The notes beneath the pieces were generated by a model, which saw only the letters and a list, made by a program, of their open reading frames with translations, ran no database searches and was not told where the DNA came from. A stretch of DNA of 64,000 bases, taken from the NCBI GenBank assembly GCA_900541025.1, contig UQIL01000008.1, positions 12,104 to 76,103 on the forward strand. The letters are read 5' to 3'. Shown piece after piece: positions 1-8,243 of the stretch. Source of the DNA: an uncultured Collinsella sp. (GTDB lineage Bacteria; Actinomycetota; Coriobacteriia; Coriobacteriales; Coriobacteriaceae). Within the stretch, counting starts at the first letter, position 1, and the number at the start of each line of letters is the position of its first letter. A program made the position numbers and the translations under genes.

Positions 1-248
1 CATTCCTTAAGGCCTTTGACGCGCTCGTAAGGCTGACCGGGAAATGCCAGCTCGAGCGTGTCGCACGCGCGCTCGGATGTTGAACTGTAGGCATGGTCGA
101 ACGTAAGGCCGCGTTCGCACAGCGTCGTGCCCACGGCCTTGGCCTGCTCGATTCCCAATTCGGTAAGCGGCGAATCACACCAGCCCTGCTTACGGCGAAG
201 CAGATTAAAAAGCGTCTGACCGTGGCGCATAAAGCACAGCTTTGACAT
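1..248 (-). CDS. Histidine phosphatase family protein (phosphoglycerate mutase-like), 3' end outside window
   Basis: Only the first 82 codons are present; the gene runs off the left edge. The protein begins MSKLCFMRHGQTLFN, where RHG carries the histidine that is phosphorylated in the phosphoglycerate mutase/CobC/SixA superfamily. The following SPLTELGIEQAKAVG is the usual second block of the family. ATG at 248 is preceded by a good ribosome site (AGGGAGG, minus strand). These enzymes remove phosphate from sugars, cobalamin precursors or proteins; the substrate cannot be told from this fragment. Two hairpin repeats separate it from moaC-mobB upstream. Confidence 0.85.
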   Translation of the reverse strand, partial: MSKLCFMRHGQTLFNLLRRKQGWCDSPLTELGIEQAKAVGTTLCERGLTFDHAYSSTSERACDTLELAFPGQPYERVKGLKE

Positions 249-312
249 GGAACCTCCCTGGAAAGTGTTTTCCTATGCGATTATGGCACCTTAAAGCAGC
301 TCCGAGCCAAAA

Positions 313-345
313 CCACCACAAAGGTGCCTGTCCCCTTTGTGGTGG
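313..345. repeat. Intergenic hairpin, CTGTCCC-loop family, copy 1
   Basis: Perfect 11-bp stem CCACCACAAAG (313-323) / CTTTGTGGTGG (335-345) around the loop GTGCCTGTCCC. The same stem and loop recur at 9979-10011. A second hairpin with a different stem but a related loop follows 20 bases on. It lies between the phosphatase start and the moaC-mobB stop. There is no T-run, so it is not an obvious terminator. Confidence 0.75.
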
Positions 346-364
346 AAGTGACGTTTGCCCAGAT

Positions 365-405
365 AAAACCTGCCAAAATAAACCTGTCCCTTTTTGGCAG
401 GTTTT
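365..405. repeat. Intergenic hairpin, CTGTCCC-loop family, copy 2, overlapping the moaC-mobB stop
   Basis: Perfect 14-bp stem AAAACCTGCCAAAA (365-378) / TTTTGGCAGGTTTT (392-405) with loop TAAACCTGTCCCT. The right arm overlaps the moaC-mobB stop codon (404-406). The loop is almost identical to that at 28140-28152 read on the other strand, while the stems differ. It may double as a 3'-end stabiliser or terminator. Confidence 0.75.
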
Positions 406-1714
406 AGGCGAGATAGTCTTGAATCAAATCGCAGATGGCTCGGGCGTCGTTGATGTTGATGGCTCGGGTCGCAAGGCCGGCGTCGAAGGCCTGACGTGCC
501 AGGGCCTCGTTGCAGGCAAGCGCCAGCGTATGGCCGTCAACCAAGTCGAGCGAGCTCTTGCCACGCAAGCGATCGACACCGGAGCGCGCGACCACGATGT
601 TGTCGAAGCCCTCGGTCTTATAGCCCTCGATGATCACCACGTCGACGTCGTTGTAGCGCGACAGCAGCTCGCGCGCGGGCATCTCGTCCTCCTCGCGCGT
701 GTCGGCGTACTCCGCCCAGCGCGTGGCGCAAATGAGGCCCACGTGCTTGGAGCCCGCCTGATGATGGCGCCAGGTGTCCTTGGCGGGCACGTCGATATCG
801 AAGCCGTGATGCCCGTGGTGTTTGAGCGAACCCACGCGAAGGCCACGACGAGTGAGCTCGGCGATGACCTTCTCGACAAGCGTGGTCTTGCCCGAGTTCT
901 GGTAACCGATAAACGCGATCGCGGGGGCAGCCGGGGTGGGAGCTGCGGGCACGGCCGGGGCGGATACGCTCGCGGGCGCGGCACCATCGGCAGCGGTTGC
1001 CTCGGCAGTGGCAGCTTGACGCTCCGCACGGTCCCACACGCCCGAGCGGCCACCTTCCTTGTGCAGCAGACGCACATCGACGATCTCCATGCCACGGTCG
1101 ACGGCCTTACACATGTCGTAGATGGTCAGACACGCGGCGCTCGCGCCGGTCAGCGCCTCCATCTCGATGCCCGTCTTACCCGTCACACCTGCCGTGACCA
1201 GCACATGAAAGCCGACCTGCCCGTCGGGACGTGCCGGCGCCCAGCCCTCGGGCACGTCCTCGGCCGGCGTCCCCGCCGCAGCGATGGGCGCAATGTCGCA
1301 CTTGCTCTTGGTAATGAGCAGCGGATGGCACATGGGAATGATGTCGCTCGTGCGTTTGATGGCCATGATGCCCGCGACGCGCGCGCAGGCGAGCACGTCG
1401 CCCTTCTTGGCGCGGTCCTGCAGCACCATGGCCTGCGTCTCGGGATGCATGAGGATGGTACCCTCGGCGATGGCGGTGCGGTGCGTCTCGGCCTTGTCGG
1501 ATACGTCGACCATGCGCACCTCGCCCTTGGCATCCACGTGCGTCAGCTCGTCGCGGCGCGCGTCGCGGGCGGACTCGGCGAGCGCATCGGTGGTCACCGT
1601 TGCGTCCTGCGCGGTCGCGGACACAGCGTCTTTGCCGGCAGACGAGGCTTTGTGGGCAGACATCGCAGCCCTGCGAGCGGCCTTGGTGGCATCGGCGTAC
1701 CTGCTCTTGGCCAT
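404..1714 (-). CDS. moaC: MoaC-MobB fusion (cyclic pyranopterin monophosphate synthase / molybdenum cofactor GTP-binding protein)
   Basis: A 436-residue two-domain protein of molybdenum cofactor synthesis. An Ala/Lys-rich leader of about 40 residues precedes the MoaC domain (about 45-205), with IKRTSDIIPMCHPLLITK and GKTGIEMEALTGAS, which converts the MoaA product to cyclic pyranopterin monophosphate. An Ala/Pro linker leads to the MobB domain (about 255-436) with Walker A GYQNSGKTT, a P-loop NTPase that assists guanylation of the cofactor. ATG at 1714 is chosen because GGAGGA lies seven bases upstream; a longer reading to 1759 has no such site. It follows moaA with a four-base gap, so the two are co-transcribed. 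MoaC and MobB are usually separate proteins. Confidence 0.93.
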   Translation of the reverse strand: MAKSRYADATKAARRAAMSAHKASSAGKDAVSATAQDATVTTDALAESARDARRDELTHVDAKGEVRMVDVSDKAETHRTAIAEGTILMHPETQAMVLQDRAKKGDVLACARVAGIMAIKRTSDIIPMCHPLLITKSKCDIAPIAAAGTPAEDVPEGWAPARPDGQVGFHVLVTAGVTGKTGIEMEALTGASAACLTIYDMCKAVDRGMEIVDVRLLHKEGGRSGVWDRAERQAATAEATAADGAAPASVSAPAVPAAPTPAAPAIAFIGYQNSGKTTLVEKVIAELTRRGLRVGSLKHHGHHGFDIDVPAKDTWRHHQAGSKHVGLICATRWAEYADTREEDEMPARELLSRYNDVDVVIIEGYKTEGFDNIVVARSGVDRLRGKSSLDLVDGHTLALACNEALARQAFDAGLATRAININDARAICDLIQDYLA

Positions 1715-1718
1715 ATGA

Positions 1719-2774
1719 TCATCCTCCGATTTGGGACATAAATCGTTGCGTGCCCTCAATTATCGCGTGTTCCTGCGGTTTGTGGGCCACGGCATCGCGC
1801 CAAATCGAAAGTACCTGCATATCATCACCGCGGCGCAGTGCCTCGCGCACCGAATACTCGGCATCGCTGAACAGGCAGGGACGCACGCTGCCGTCCGCCG
1901 TCAGGCGCAGACGATTGCAGCTCGCGCAAAAATGGTTGGACATAGCGCTAATGAAGCCGACCGTGCCCGCCGCGCCCGGAAAGCGCCAGTAGCGCGCGGG
2001 ACCGGCGCCGGCGGGAGCGTCGTTGATGTCGAGCGGCTCGAGCTCGCCCAGCCCCGTCGCGGCGGCCCCGGCATTGATGCGCGCCCGCAGCTCGTCGCTC
2101 GGAACGGTGTCACTCGCATCCCACAGCTCGGGATTGAGCGTGGGCGCGTGAGGGTCTACGGCACAATGCGAGCTCGTGTGCTCGTCGCCGATGGGCATGT
2201 ATTCGATAAAGCGCAGGTGGATGGGGCGGTCGAGCGTGAGCCGCGCAAGGGCCGCCACGTCTTGGTTGAGCCGGCGCACTACAACACAGTTGACCTTAAC
2301 GGGCTCAAAGCCCCAAGCCAGCGCCGCGTCGATGCCGGCCATGGTCTGCTCGAGTCGACCCAGGCGCGTGATCTTTCCAAAGAGCGCAGGGTCGAGCGTA
2401 TCGAGCGAGATGTTGACGCGGTTAAGCCCGGCGTCTTTGAGCTGCGGCGCCAGCTTGGGCAGCAGGGCGCCGTTGGTGGTAAGCGAGATGTCCTCGATCA
2501 GCGGAATCGCGCGGATGTCGCGAATGAGCGGGATGATGCGGCGGCTGACCAGCGGCTCGCCACCCGTCAGGCGCACGCGGCGAATGCCCTCCCCCGCCAC
2601 CAGGCGCACAAAGCGGGCAATTTCCTCGGCACTGAGGAGCTCATCGTGCGCACGAGGGGCCACGCCGTCGGCGGGCATGCAGTAAATGCAACGGAAATTG
2701 CACTTGTCAGTTACGGCAATGCGCAGGTAGTTGATGTCGCGGCCAAAACCATCATGTTGCACGTGCCCGTCCAC
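1719..2774 (-). CDS. moaA: GTP 3',8-cyclase MoaA
   Basis: Radical SAM enzyme of 351 residues that starts molybdenum cofactor synthesis from GTP. The N-terminal cluster motif is CNFRCIYC, the C-terminal cluster has CASCNRLRL followed by the third Cys in GSVRPC, and the protein ends in the conserved Gly-Gly that enters the active site. GTG at 2774 is preferred because GGGGAGG sits five bases before it; an in-frame GTG at 2792 is longer but has no ribosome site. First gene of a moaA-moaC/mobB operon. Other cofactor genes and molybdoenzymes are outside the window. Confidence 0.95.
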   Translation of the reverse strand: MDGHVQHDGFGRDINYLRIAVTDKCNFRCIYCMPADGVAPRAHDELLSAEEIARFVRLVAGEGIRRVRLTGGEPLVSRRIIPLIRDIRAIPLIEDISLTTNGALLPKLAPQLKDAGLNRVNISLDTLDPALFGKITRLGRLEQTMAGIDAALAWGFEPVKVNCVVVRRLNQDVAALARLTLDRPIHLRFIEYMPIGDEHTSSHCAVDPHAPTLNPELWDASDTVPSDELRARINAGAAATGLGELEPLDINDAPAGAGPARYWRFPGAAGTVGFISAMSNHFCASCNRLRLTADGSVRPCLFSDAEYSVREALRRGDDMQVLSIWRDAVAHKPQEHAIIEGTQRFMSQIGG

Positions 2775-2905
2775 GCAGCCCTCCCCTCGCACAGCAATTT
2801 ATTCTTCGGGAAACATAATACCCCACAAGAGAATCGTGCCGACACGCGTACGACAGGACAGGCCATTCGAGCAAGAAGGGCTTCCCGAGCCCATCTTCAG
2901 CATTC

Positions 2906-2970
2906 AAACCGTCCCAACATTCGATGTTTTTCCCGATATTGGCAAAAAACGTCAAATGTTGGGACGGTTT
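2906..2970. repeat. Long intergenic hairpin, AACATTCGA family, copy 1
   Basis: Perfect 16-bp arms AAACCGTCCCAACATT (2906-2921) / AATGTTGGGACGGTTT (2955-2970) around a 33-base centre containing TTTTTCCCGAT and GGCAAAAAACGT. It is homologous to 4147-4211, where the outer stem has changed on both arms together. It lies upstream of moaA and just past the 3' end of the gene ending at 3008. Confidence 0.8.
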
Positions 2971-3007
2971 AGGTGTTCGCAGAGCTCGAAAGACGAGCTA
3001 GACGCCC

Positions 3008-4045
3008 CTAGAGGCCGCCATTCCAGTGCCGAATCACGAATTCCCGCAGGTCATTCTGCCGTTTCTGAAACACCTCGCTTCGGTCGCATTTGAGACCCAT
3101 AGCGAGCGCAATGGCATTCATCGCCCGGTGCAATTGCAGCTGATGGGCAAACTGAGTCCCAGTGAGGACGATCATCCTAAAGCCCAGCGCGCTCAGAACG
3201 GTCATACGCTCCGCGTCCGACGCGCTGCGCTGTTTATCAAGATGGTCCGAGCCGTTGTATTCAATCCCCGTACCGCTCGCAGGTGCATATACATCGATCT
3301 CGAAATACCCGGCCTTAGCGAAATATTTGAACTCGTTGGGAACATCGACCCGATGGTTGAGCTCAACCCTGGTGTACCCGAGCCCACCCTGGGAACGCTT
3401 CGCGACGACCATGATTGCAGTGGCCGTCTCCATGGGCGACCGCGCGCCATCATGCACGCGCTTGAGCACGGCGGCCGCACGTGTAGCCCCCTGACGAGAT
3501 CGGTTCTCATTGCAATAAGCAATCAAGTCGGCAACGGTATATCTCTGCCCCATCTCGATATAATCGCCTGTCGACAGATGATTCAAATGGTATCGGGCGC
3601 AGATTTCGTAGCCATATTCCAGCTGCTCGGGCTCGCTCATCCACGAACCCGCTTGGACAAAACACATGACCTCATCAACCACCAGAAGGCCCTCTGCCAC
3701 CTCGATAAGATGGCCCGGAGGTACTGGCGCCCCAAACACGTGGCATCTAAATCCAGCCGGCGTCGAGCGCTCAAAATCGAAGTTGACGAGCGTGTCGATA
3801 TGATCGAGCTCTTCTCGTGGAATACCGAGCGAAACCAGATAGTCGGTAACAATCCCAACTGCCGTTGAAGCCCTCAGCCCCTTGGCATCGAGCCCCAATT
3901 TGGGCAGGCTCGCGGTCGGCTCCGCCTCGTTAGCAAGCGAGTCCTCATCGTATAGGCTGCTTGCTCGCGAGAGCGGCTCGGACGGGCGCGCCACGTTGTG
4001 GTACAGCCAGGCAGTCTTATGGGACAGGACGATCGGCAGGTCCAT
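3008..4045 (-). CDS. Hypothetical protein with a DUF559/Vsr-like endonuclease-fold C-terminus
   Basis: 345 residues, not recognised over its full length. Near the C-terminus the segment FEIDVYAPASGTGIEYNGS, followed by a DAERMTVLSALGFRMIVLTG block, resembles DUF559 proteins of the PD-(D/E)XK nuclease fold (acidic strand, acidic core strand, then a helix with R/D and a Gly-x-Arg-hydrophobic strand). The N-terminal 200 residues look like the DNA-binding and linker part of AbiEi-type proteins, but this is weak. ATG at 4045 follows GGAGGG. It is flanked on both sides by hairpins of the same repeat family and has no obvious operon partner. Function unknown. Confidence 0.6.
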   Translation of the reverse strand: MDLPIVLSHKTAWLYHNVARPSEPLSRASSLYDEDSLANEAEPTASLPKLGLDAKGLRASTAVGIVTDYLVSLGIPREELDHIDTLVNFDFERSTPAGFRCHVFGAPVPPGHLIEVAEGLLVVDEVMCFVQAGSWMSEPEQLEYGYEICARYHLNHLSTGDYIEMGQRYTVADLIAYCNENRSRQGATRAAAVLKRVHDGARSPMETATAIMVVAKRSQGGLGYTRVELNHRVDVPNEFKYFAKAGYFEIDVYAPASGTGIEYNGSDHLDKQRSASDAERMTVLSALGFRMIVLTGTQFAHQLQLHRAMNAIALAMGLKCDRSEVFQKRQNDLREFVIRHWNGGL

Positions 4046-4146
4046 GAGCCCTCCAATGGAGTCGGATAACCAACCTTATTCCCCTGCTCGCGGATTCGCA
4101 CACCTTCGCATGCAAGTTAGCGATTCCACCCGACCGGGTGACAGAA

Positions 4147-4211
4147 AAACCATCACAACATTCGACGGTTTTCTCGATTTTGGCGAAAAACGTCGAATGT
4201 TGTGATGGTTT
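4147..4211. repeat. Long intergenic hairpin, AACATTCGA family, copy 2
   Basis: Perfect 21-bp arms running 4147-4167 (beginning AAACCATCACAACATTCGAC) and 4191-4211, with a 23-base loop containing TTTTCTCGATTTTGGCG. Compared with copy 1 at 2906-2970, CCGTCCC/GGGACGG has become CCATCAC/GTGATGG, so changes in one arm are matched in the other. The rest of 4046-4364 holds only the MATE promoter. Confidence 0.85.
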
Positions 4212-4291
4212 GAGGCGAGGTGAGAGGCACGGAAGGGTCAAAGCATCGTACTCGGAGCGTGACTTTTTTCGCCCTGCCGCCAACACAAACC

Positions 4292-4322
4292 TTGACTCTA
4301 CAATCGTTGTAGGGTTTTCACT
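4292..4322 (+). promoter_or_regulatory. MerR-type promoter/operator upstream of the MATE gene
   Basis: TTGACT (4292-4297) and a weak -10 TTCACT (4317-4322) are separated by 19 bp instead of the usual 17. The spacer is filled by the dyad CTACAATCGTTGTAG (4298-4312), and ACTCTACAATCGTTGTAGGGT is a near-palindrome of 21 bp. An over-long spacer filled by a dyad is the hallmark of promoters untwisted by MerR-family activators. Binding is inferred. Confidence 0.6.
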
Positions 4323-4364
4323 ACACTGGTACGTAAACAAACCCAGCCAGAAAGTGCCCCGCCC

Positions 4365-5711
4365 ATGGAACACGACCTCACACGCGGCAATGTCCTCAAG
4401 ACCATCGCGGTCTTTGCCCTGCCCTATATGCTCTCGTACTTTTTACAGATGCTCTACGGCATGGCCGACCTGTACATGATGGGGCAGTTCAGCGGTGCCG
4501 CCGGCATCACCGCCGTGGGCAATGGCGCGCAGACGCTCTATATCATTACCGTGACGCTCGTGGGCCTGGCCATGGGAACGACGGTCATCGTCGGCCACGC
4601 CGTGGGTTCGCGTCGCTTCGATCGCGCCGAGACCGCCATCGGCAACACCATCACGCTCTTTATGGGCGTCTCGGTGGTGCTGGCCGCTGTCCTGCTCGCA
4701 CTGTGCCCGCAGATCGTGACACTCATTGGCACGCCGGCCGAGGCAGTCGAAGGCACCGCCGCCTACCTGCGTATCTGCTTTATGGGCATCCCCTTTATCG
4801 CCGCGTACAACATTCTTTCGGCCATCTTTCGCGGGCTGGGAGATTCGCGCTCGCCCATGTACGTGATCGGCGTGGCATGCATCATCAACATCGCGCTCGA
4901 CTTTCTGTTTATCGGCCACATGGGGCTCGGCCCCGTGGGCGCGGCGCTCGGCACAGTGACCGCCCAGACGGCAAGCGTTGCCCTCGCGCTCGTGTGGCTC
5001 AAGAGTCGCCGCACGAACATCCACGTTAAGCGCAGCGACCTGCGCCCCCAGCCCGAGGTGCTCGGCAGCATTCTTAAGATCGGCGTGCCCGTGGCCGTGC
5101 AGGACGGCTGCATCCAGGTGGCGTTTATGTTTATCACCGTCATCGCCAACCACCGAGGGCTCGTCGACGCCGCTGCGGTGGGCCTGGTCGAGAAGATGAT
5201 CAGCTTTTTGTTCATTGTGCCGAGCTCCATGGGCGCCACCGTCAGCGCACTCACGGCACAAAACGCCGGCGCGGGCAAGGGCGACCGCGCACGTCAGGTA
5301 CTCAAAGACGCCATGACGATCTCGGTGGTGTACGGCTGCCTGATCACGGTGCTGATGTGGCTGGTGGCGCCGGCGTTTATCGGCTTTTTTGCCAAGGACT
5401 CCGCGGTAGTCGCCGCCGGCACCGGCTATATGCGCAGCTACATTTTCGACGCGATTTTTGCCGGCATCCACATTTGCTTTAGCGGCTTTTTCGCTGCGTA
5501 TGGCAAGAGCTACATCGGCTTTGCGCACAACGTGCTGGCCGTGGCGCTCATTCGCGTGCCCGGCGCTTGGCTGCTGTCGAATGCCCATTCCGATACGCTG
5601 TTTCCCATGGGCATCGCCTCGCCGTGCGGTTCGATTTTGTCGGCAGTCATCTGTGTTGTCGCGTTTACCGTGCTCAACCGACGCGGGGCTTTTGACAAGT
5701 TGGCAGCGTAG
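4365..5711 (+). CDS. MATE family efflux transporter
   Basis: 448 residues with about twelve membrane segments in two homologous halves, the multidrug and toxin extrusion fold (MatE repeats roughly 15-175 and 235-395). The start MEHDLTRGNVLKTIAVFALP is typical of the Gram-positive DinF/NorM-like branch. It would export cationic compounds in exchange for Na+ or H+; the substrate is unknown. Its promoter carries a MerR-like operator, and a remnant resembling a MerR effector-binding domain follows the stop, which suggests a drug-sensing regulator was once adjacent. Confidence 0.92.
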   Translation: MEHDLTRGNVLKTIAVFALPYMLSYFLQMLYGMADLYMMGQFSGAAGITAVGNGAQTLYIITVTLVGLAMGTTVIVGHAVGSRRFDRAETAIGNTITLFMGVSVVLAAVLLALCPQIVTLIGTPAEAVEGTAAYLRICFMGIPFIAAYNILSAIFRGLGDSRSPMYVIGVACIINIALDFLFIGHMGLGPVGAALGTVTAQTASVALALVWLKSRRTNIHVKRSDLRPQPEVLGSILKIGVPVAVQDGCIQVAFMFITVIANHRGLVDAAAVGLVEKMISFLFIVPSSMGATVSALTAQNAGAGKGDRARQVLKDAMTISVVYGCLITVLMWLVAPAFIGFFAKDSAVVAAGTGYMRSYIFDAIFAGIHICFSGFFAAYGKSYIGFAHNVLAVALIRVPGAWLLSNAHSDTLFPMGIASPCGSILSAVICVVAFTVLNRRGAFDKLAA

Positions 5712-5809
5712 CGGGGCAACGCGAGATCGCTCTCATTGACGGCATCATCAGCGACGACCCAGCAACCTACGTGACGCAGATCACGGTGCCGGTTGCCCCG
5801 TCCAAATAA
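5711..5809 (+). pseudogene. Remnant of a GyrI-like effector-binding domain (probable MerR-family regulator C-terminus)
   Basis: After the MATE stop, a different frame reads REIALIDGIISDDPATYVT then QITVPVAPSK and a stop at 5807. The pattern of a short acidic turn, xxYVTEIxVPV and an immediate C-terminus is how GyrI-like effector-binding domains end in MerR and AraC regulators. There is no start codon or DNA-binding part; an in-frame stop lies at 5693. I infer a decayed regulator of the MATE gene, in line with its MerR-type promoter. The segment is short and could be chance. Confidence 0.45.
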
Positions 5810-5848
5810 GAACCGCCCGAAAGGCATCATGCTTTCCGGGCGGTTCTT
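5808..5848. terminator. Bidirectional terminator between the MATE region and ligA
   Basis: AAGAACCGCCCG and CGGGCGGTTCTT pair around GAAAGGCATCATGCTTTC, with AAT-rich flanks on both sides. It is placed to end the plus-strand MATE transcript and the minus-strand ligA transcript, which converge here. Confidence 0.8.
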
Positions 5849-5867
5849 CAATTAGGCTATCGATGCA

Positions 5868-8096
5868 CTAAGCCTGGGGCACCTCACCAGTAGCCAAGAT
5901 CTGCTCGAGTGCGTCCTCGTCCAGCACGGGTACACCCAGCTGCTCGGCTTTGGTGAGCTTGGAGCCCGCTTTGGGGCCGGCGACCAGGTAGCTCGTCTTC
6001 TTTGACACGCTGCCCGAAACCTTAGCGCCGAGCACCTTGAGCGCCGCGCCCGCCTCGTCGCGCGTGCGATTGACGAGCGTGCCGGTGAGCACGAAGGTCA
6101 GACCCGCGAGTGGCTGTGCGTCGGCAAGCTCGCCTGCCACGCCAGCGTCGGCTGCGGCTTGCGCGTGCGCGGCGCCCAAGTCGACCTCGAGCGACAGGCC
6201 CGCCTGGCGCAGGCGCTCCAGCACGGCAAGGTTCTCGGGCACGGCCAGGAACTGCTTGACGCTCGCCGCAATCTTGGGACCGATGCCCTCGCACTCGGCG
6301 ATGTCCTCTTCGCTCGCCAAGATGAGCTTGTCAATCGACAGGAATCGCTCGGCGATGACCTCGCCCACACTCTTGCCCACGTGGCGGATGCCCAGGGCAA
6401 ACAGCACGCGACCGAGCGGCTGGCTCTTGGACTTGTTGAGCTCGGCGATGATTTTCTCAGCCGTCTTGAGGCCTACCGGAATGGGGTCGCCCTTCTTGAC
6501 GCCCTTTTTGCTGTTGGAGCTGGCATAAGTGCGCCCCGTGTCCAGGCCGGCGATGTCGTCGACTGTGAGCCGGTAGAAGTCCGCGACATCGTGGATCAGC
6601 CCGGCGGCGATCATCTTGTCGACGATCTCGTCGCCTAGGCCGTCGACGTCCATGCAGCCGCGGCTCACCCAGTGGAGCAGACGCTCCTTGAGCTGCGCGG
6701 GGCAGTCGATGGAGACGCAGCGGTAAGCGACCTCGCCATCCTCGTGGACCACAGGGCTGCCGCACACGGGGCAGACCTCGGGCATCTGCCAGTCAACGCT
6801 GTCGGCCGGGCGCTTATCGAGCACCGGGCCCACGACCTCGGGGATCACGTCGCCTGCCTTGTGCACGATGATAGTGTCACCCTCGCGCACGTTTTTGCGG
6901 CGAATCTCGTCGATGTTATGCAGCGTGGCGCGCGCGATGGTGGAGCCGGCGACCGTCACCGGGTCGAACTCGGCGACCGGCGTGAGCACACCGGTGCGAC
7001 CCACCTGGATGCGTATCTCGCGCAGGACGGTCTGCTTTTCCTCGGGCGGGAACTTAAAGGCGATGGCCCAGCGCGGCGCGCGGGCGGTAAAGCCCAAGTC
7101 GAGCTGCTGTTGGAAGCTATCAACCTTTACAACCACGCCGTCGATGTCGTAGTCCAGGTCACCGCGATGCTCGAGCGCCTGGGCACAGAACTCGTGGACC
7201 TCGGCCGGCGTGGCGCAACGAGCCACGTTGGGGTTGACGCTAAAGCCGGCGCTACGCAGCCAGTCCAGAAACTCGCGCTGGCTGTGGACGTGCAACGGGT
7301 CGGTATCGGCAATGGCATAGATAAAGGTGGCCAGGTCACGGCGTGCCGTGACCTTGGGATCCTTTTGGCGCAGGCTGCCGGCGGCGGCGTTGCGCGGGTT
7401 GGCGAAGGGGTCGCGACCCTCGGCATCGGCCTCGTCGTTCAGACGAACAAAGCTGCCCTTGGGCATATAGACCTCACCGCGCACCTCAATGGTGCGCTCG
7501 CGGTCGGCGCCCATGTGGGCGAGCGCCGGCTCGGACAGGTGCATGGGCACATCCTTGATGGTACGGACGTTGAGCGACACGTCCTCGCCCGTGGTGCCAT
7601 CGCCGCGCGTGGCCGCGCGCACGAAGGTGCCGCTTTGGTAGGTAAGCGCCACGCCCAGACCGTCGATCTTAAGCTCGCAGGTATAGGTGACGCTACCGGC
7701 ACCGAGCGCATCCTCGGTACGCTGGAGCCACGCGTCGAGTTCGTCCAGATCCATGGCATCGTCCATGGAATACATGCGTGCCATGTGCGTGACCGGCGTA
7801 AACTGCTCGCTCACGTAGCCGCCCACGCGCTGGGTATAGCTGTCGGGCGTCACCAGGTCGGGGTAGGTCGCCTCGATCTCCTGCAGCTCAACGAGCATTT
7901 TGTCAAAGGCGGCATCCGTGATCTCGGGCGCATCGAGCATGTAGTAGCGATAGGCGTGGTAATCGAGCTCGTGGCGCAGCTCGGCCGCACGCGCTGCCGC
8001 CTGGGCACGGGCGTCGGCCGGTGCGGCGGCATCCGCGCTCGCGGGCGTTTCGGTATCGATGTCCACGCCTTCACCAAACAGGCTCGATTGCTCCAT
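5868..8096 (-). CDS. ligA: NAD-dependent DNA ligase LigA
   Basis: 742 residues; seals nicks during replication and repair using NAD+. An unusual Ala-rich leader of about 40 residues precedes domain Ia (YHAYRYYMLDAPEITDAAFD). The adenylated lysine is K143 in ELKIDGLGVAL. Then come the OB fold, a four-Cys zinc finger (CPVCGSP and CVSIDCPAQ), helix-hairpin-helix repeats (CEGIGPKIAASV) and a C-terminal BRCT domain (about 665-740). ATG at 8096 follows AAGGAG. The extra length over the usual 670 residues comes mainly from the leader. Confidence 0.98.
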   Translation of the reverse strand: MEQSSLFGEGVDIDTETPASADAAAPADARAQAAARAAELRHELDYHAYRYYMLDAPEITDAAFDKMLVELQEIEATYPDLVTPDSYTQRVGGYVSEQFTPVTHMARMYSMDDAMDLDELDAWLQRTEDALGAGSVTYTCELKIDGLGVALTYQSGTFVRAATRGDGTTGEDVSLNVRTIKDVPMHLSEPALAHMGADRERTIEVRGEVYMPKGSFVRLNDEADAEGRDPFANPRNAAAGSLRQKDPKVTARRDLATFIYAIADTDPLHVHSQREFLDWLRSAGFSVNPNVARCATPAEVHEFCAQALEHRGDLDYDIDGVVVKVDSFQQQLDLGFTARAPRWAIAFKFPPEEKQTVLREIRIQVGRTGVLTPVAEFDPVTVAGSTIARATLHNIDEIRRKNVREGDTIIVHKAGDVIPEVVGPVLDKRPADSVDWQMPEVCPVCGSPVVHEDGEVAYRCVSIDCPAQLKERLLHWVSRGCMDVDGLGDEIVDKMIAAGLIHDVADFYRLTVDDIAGLDTGRTYASSNSKKGVKKGDPIPVGLKTAEKIIAELNKSKSQPLGRVLFALGIRHVGKSVGEVIAERFLSIDKLILASEEDIAECEGIGPKIAASVKQFLAVPENLAVLERLRQAGLSLEVDLGAAHAQAAADAGVAGELADAQPLAGLTFVLTGTLVNRTRDEAGAALKVLGAKVSGSVSKKTSYLVAGPKAGSKLTKAEQLGVPVLDEDALEQILATGEVPQA

Positions 8097-8243
8097 AGCG
8101 GCACTCCTTCGCTCGATTTCAAACGGATACTAGAGTACCACCGGTCGCAAAGGGGCCGAATAGCGGTCTCAAACCGCACCGAATCGGCAGCCGTCGGATC
8201 GGGGTGGATCGCGCGATCAAACCATGCCCTTGCCGTTTCTAAA

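Noticed and set aside
2775..3007. Molybdenum cofactor riboswitch before moaA
   Set aside because: The gap is mostly the AACATTCGA hairpin repeat; no multi-stem Moco motif was recognised.
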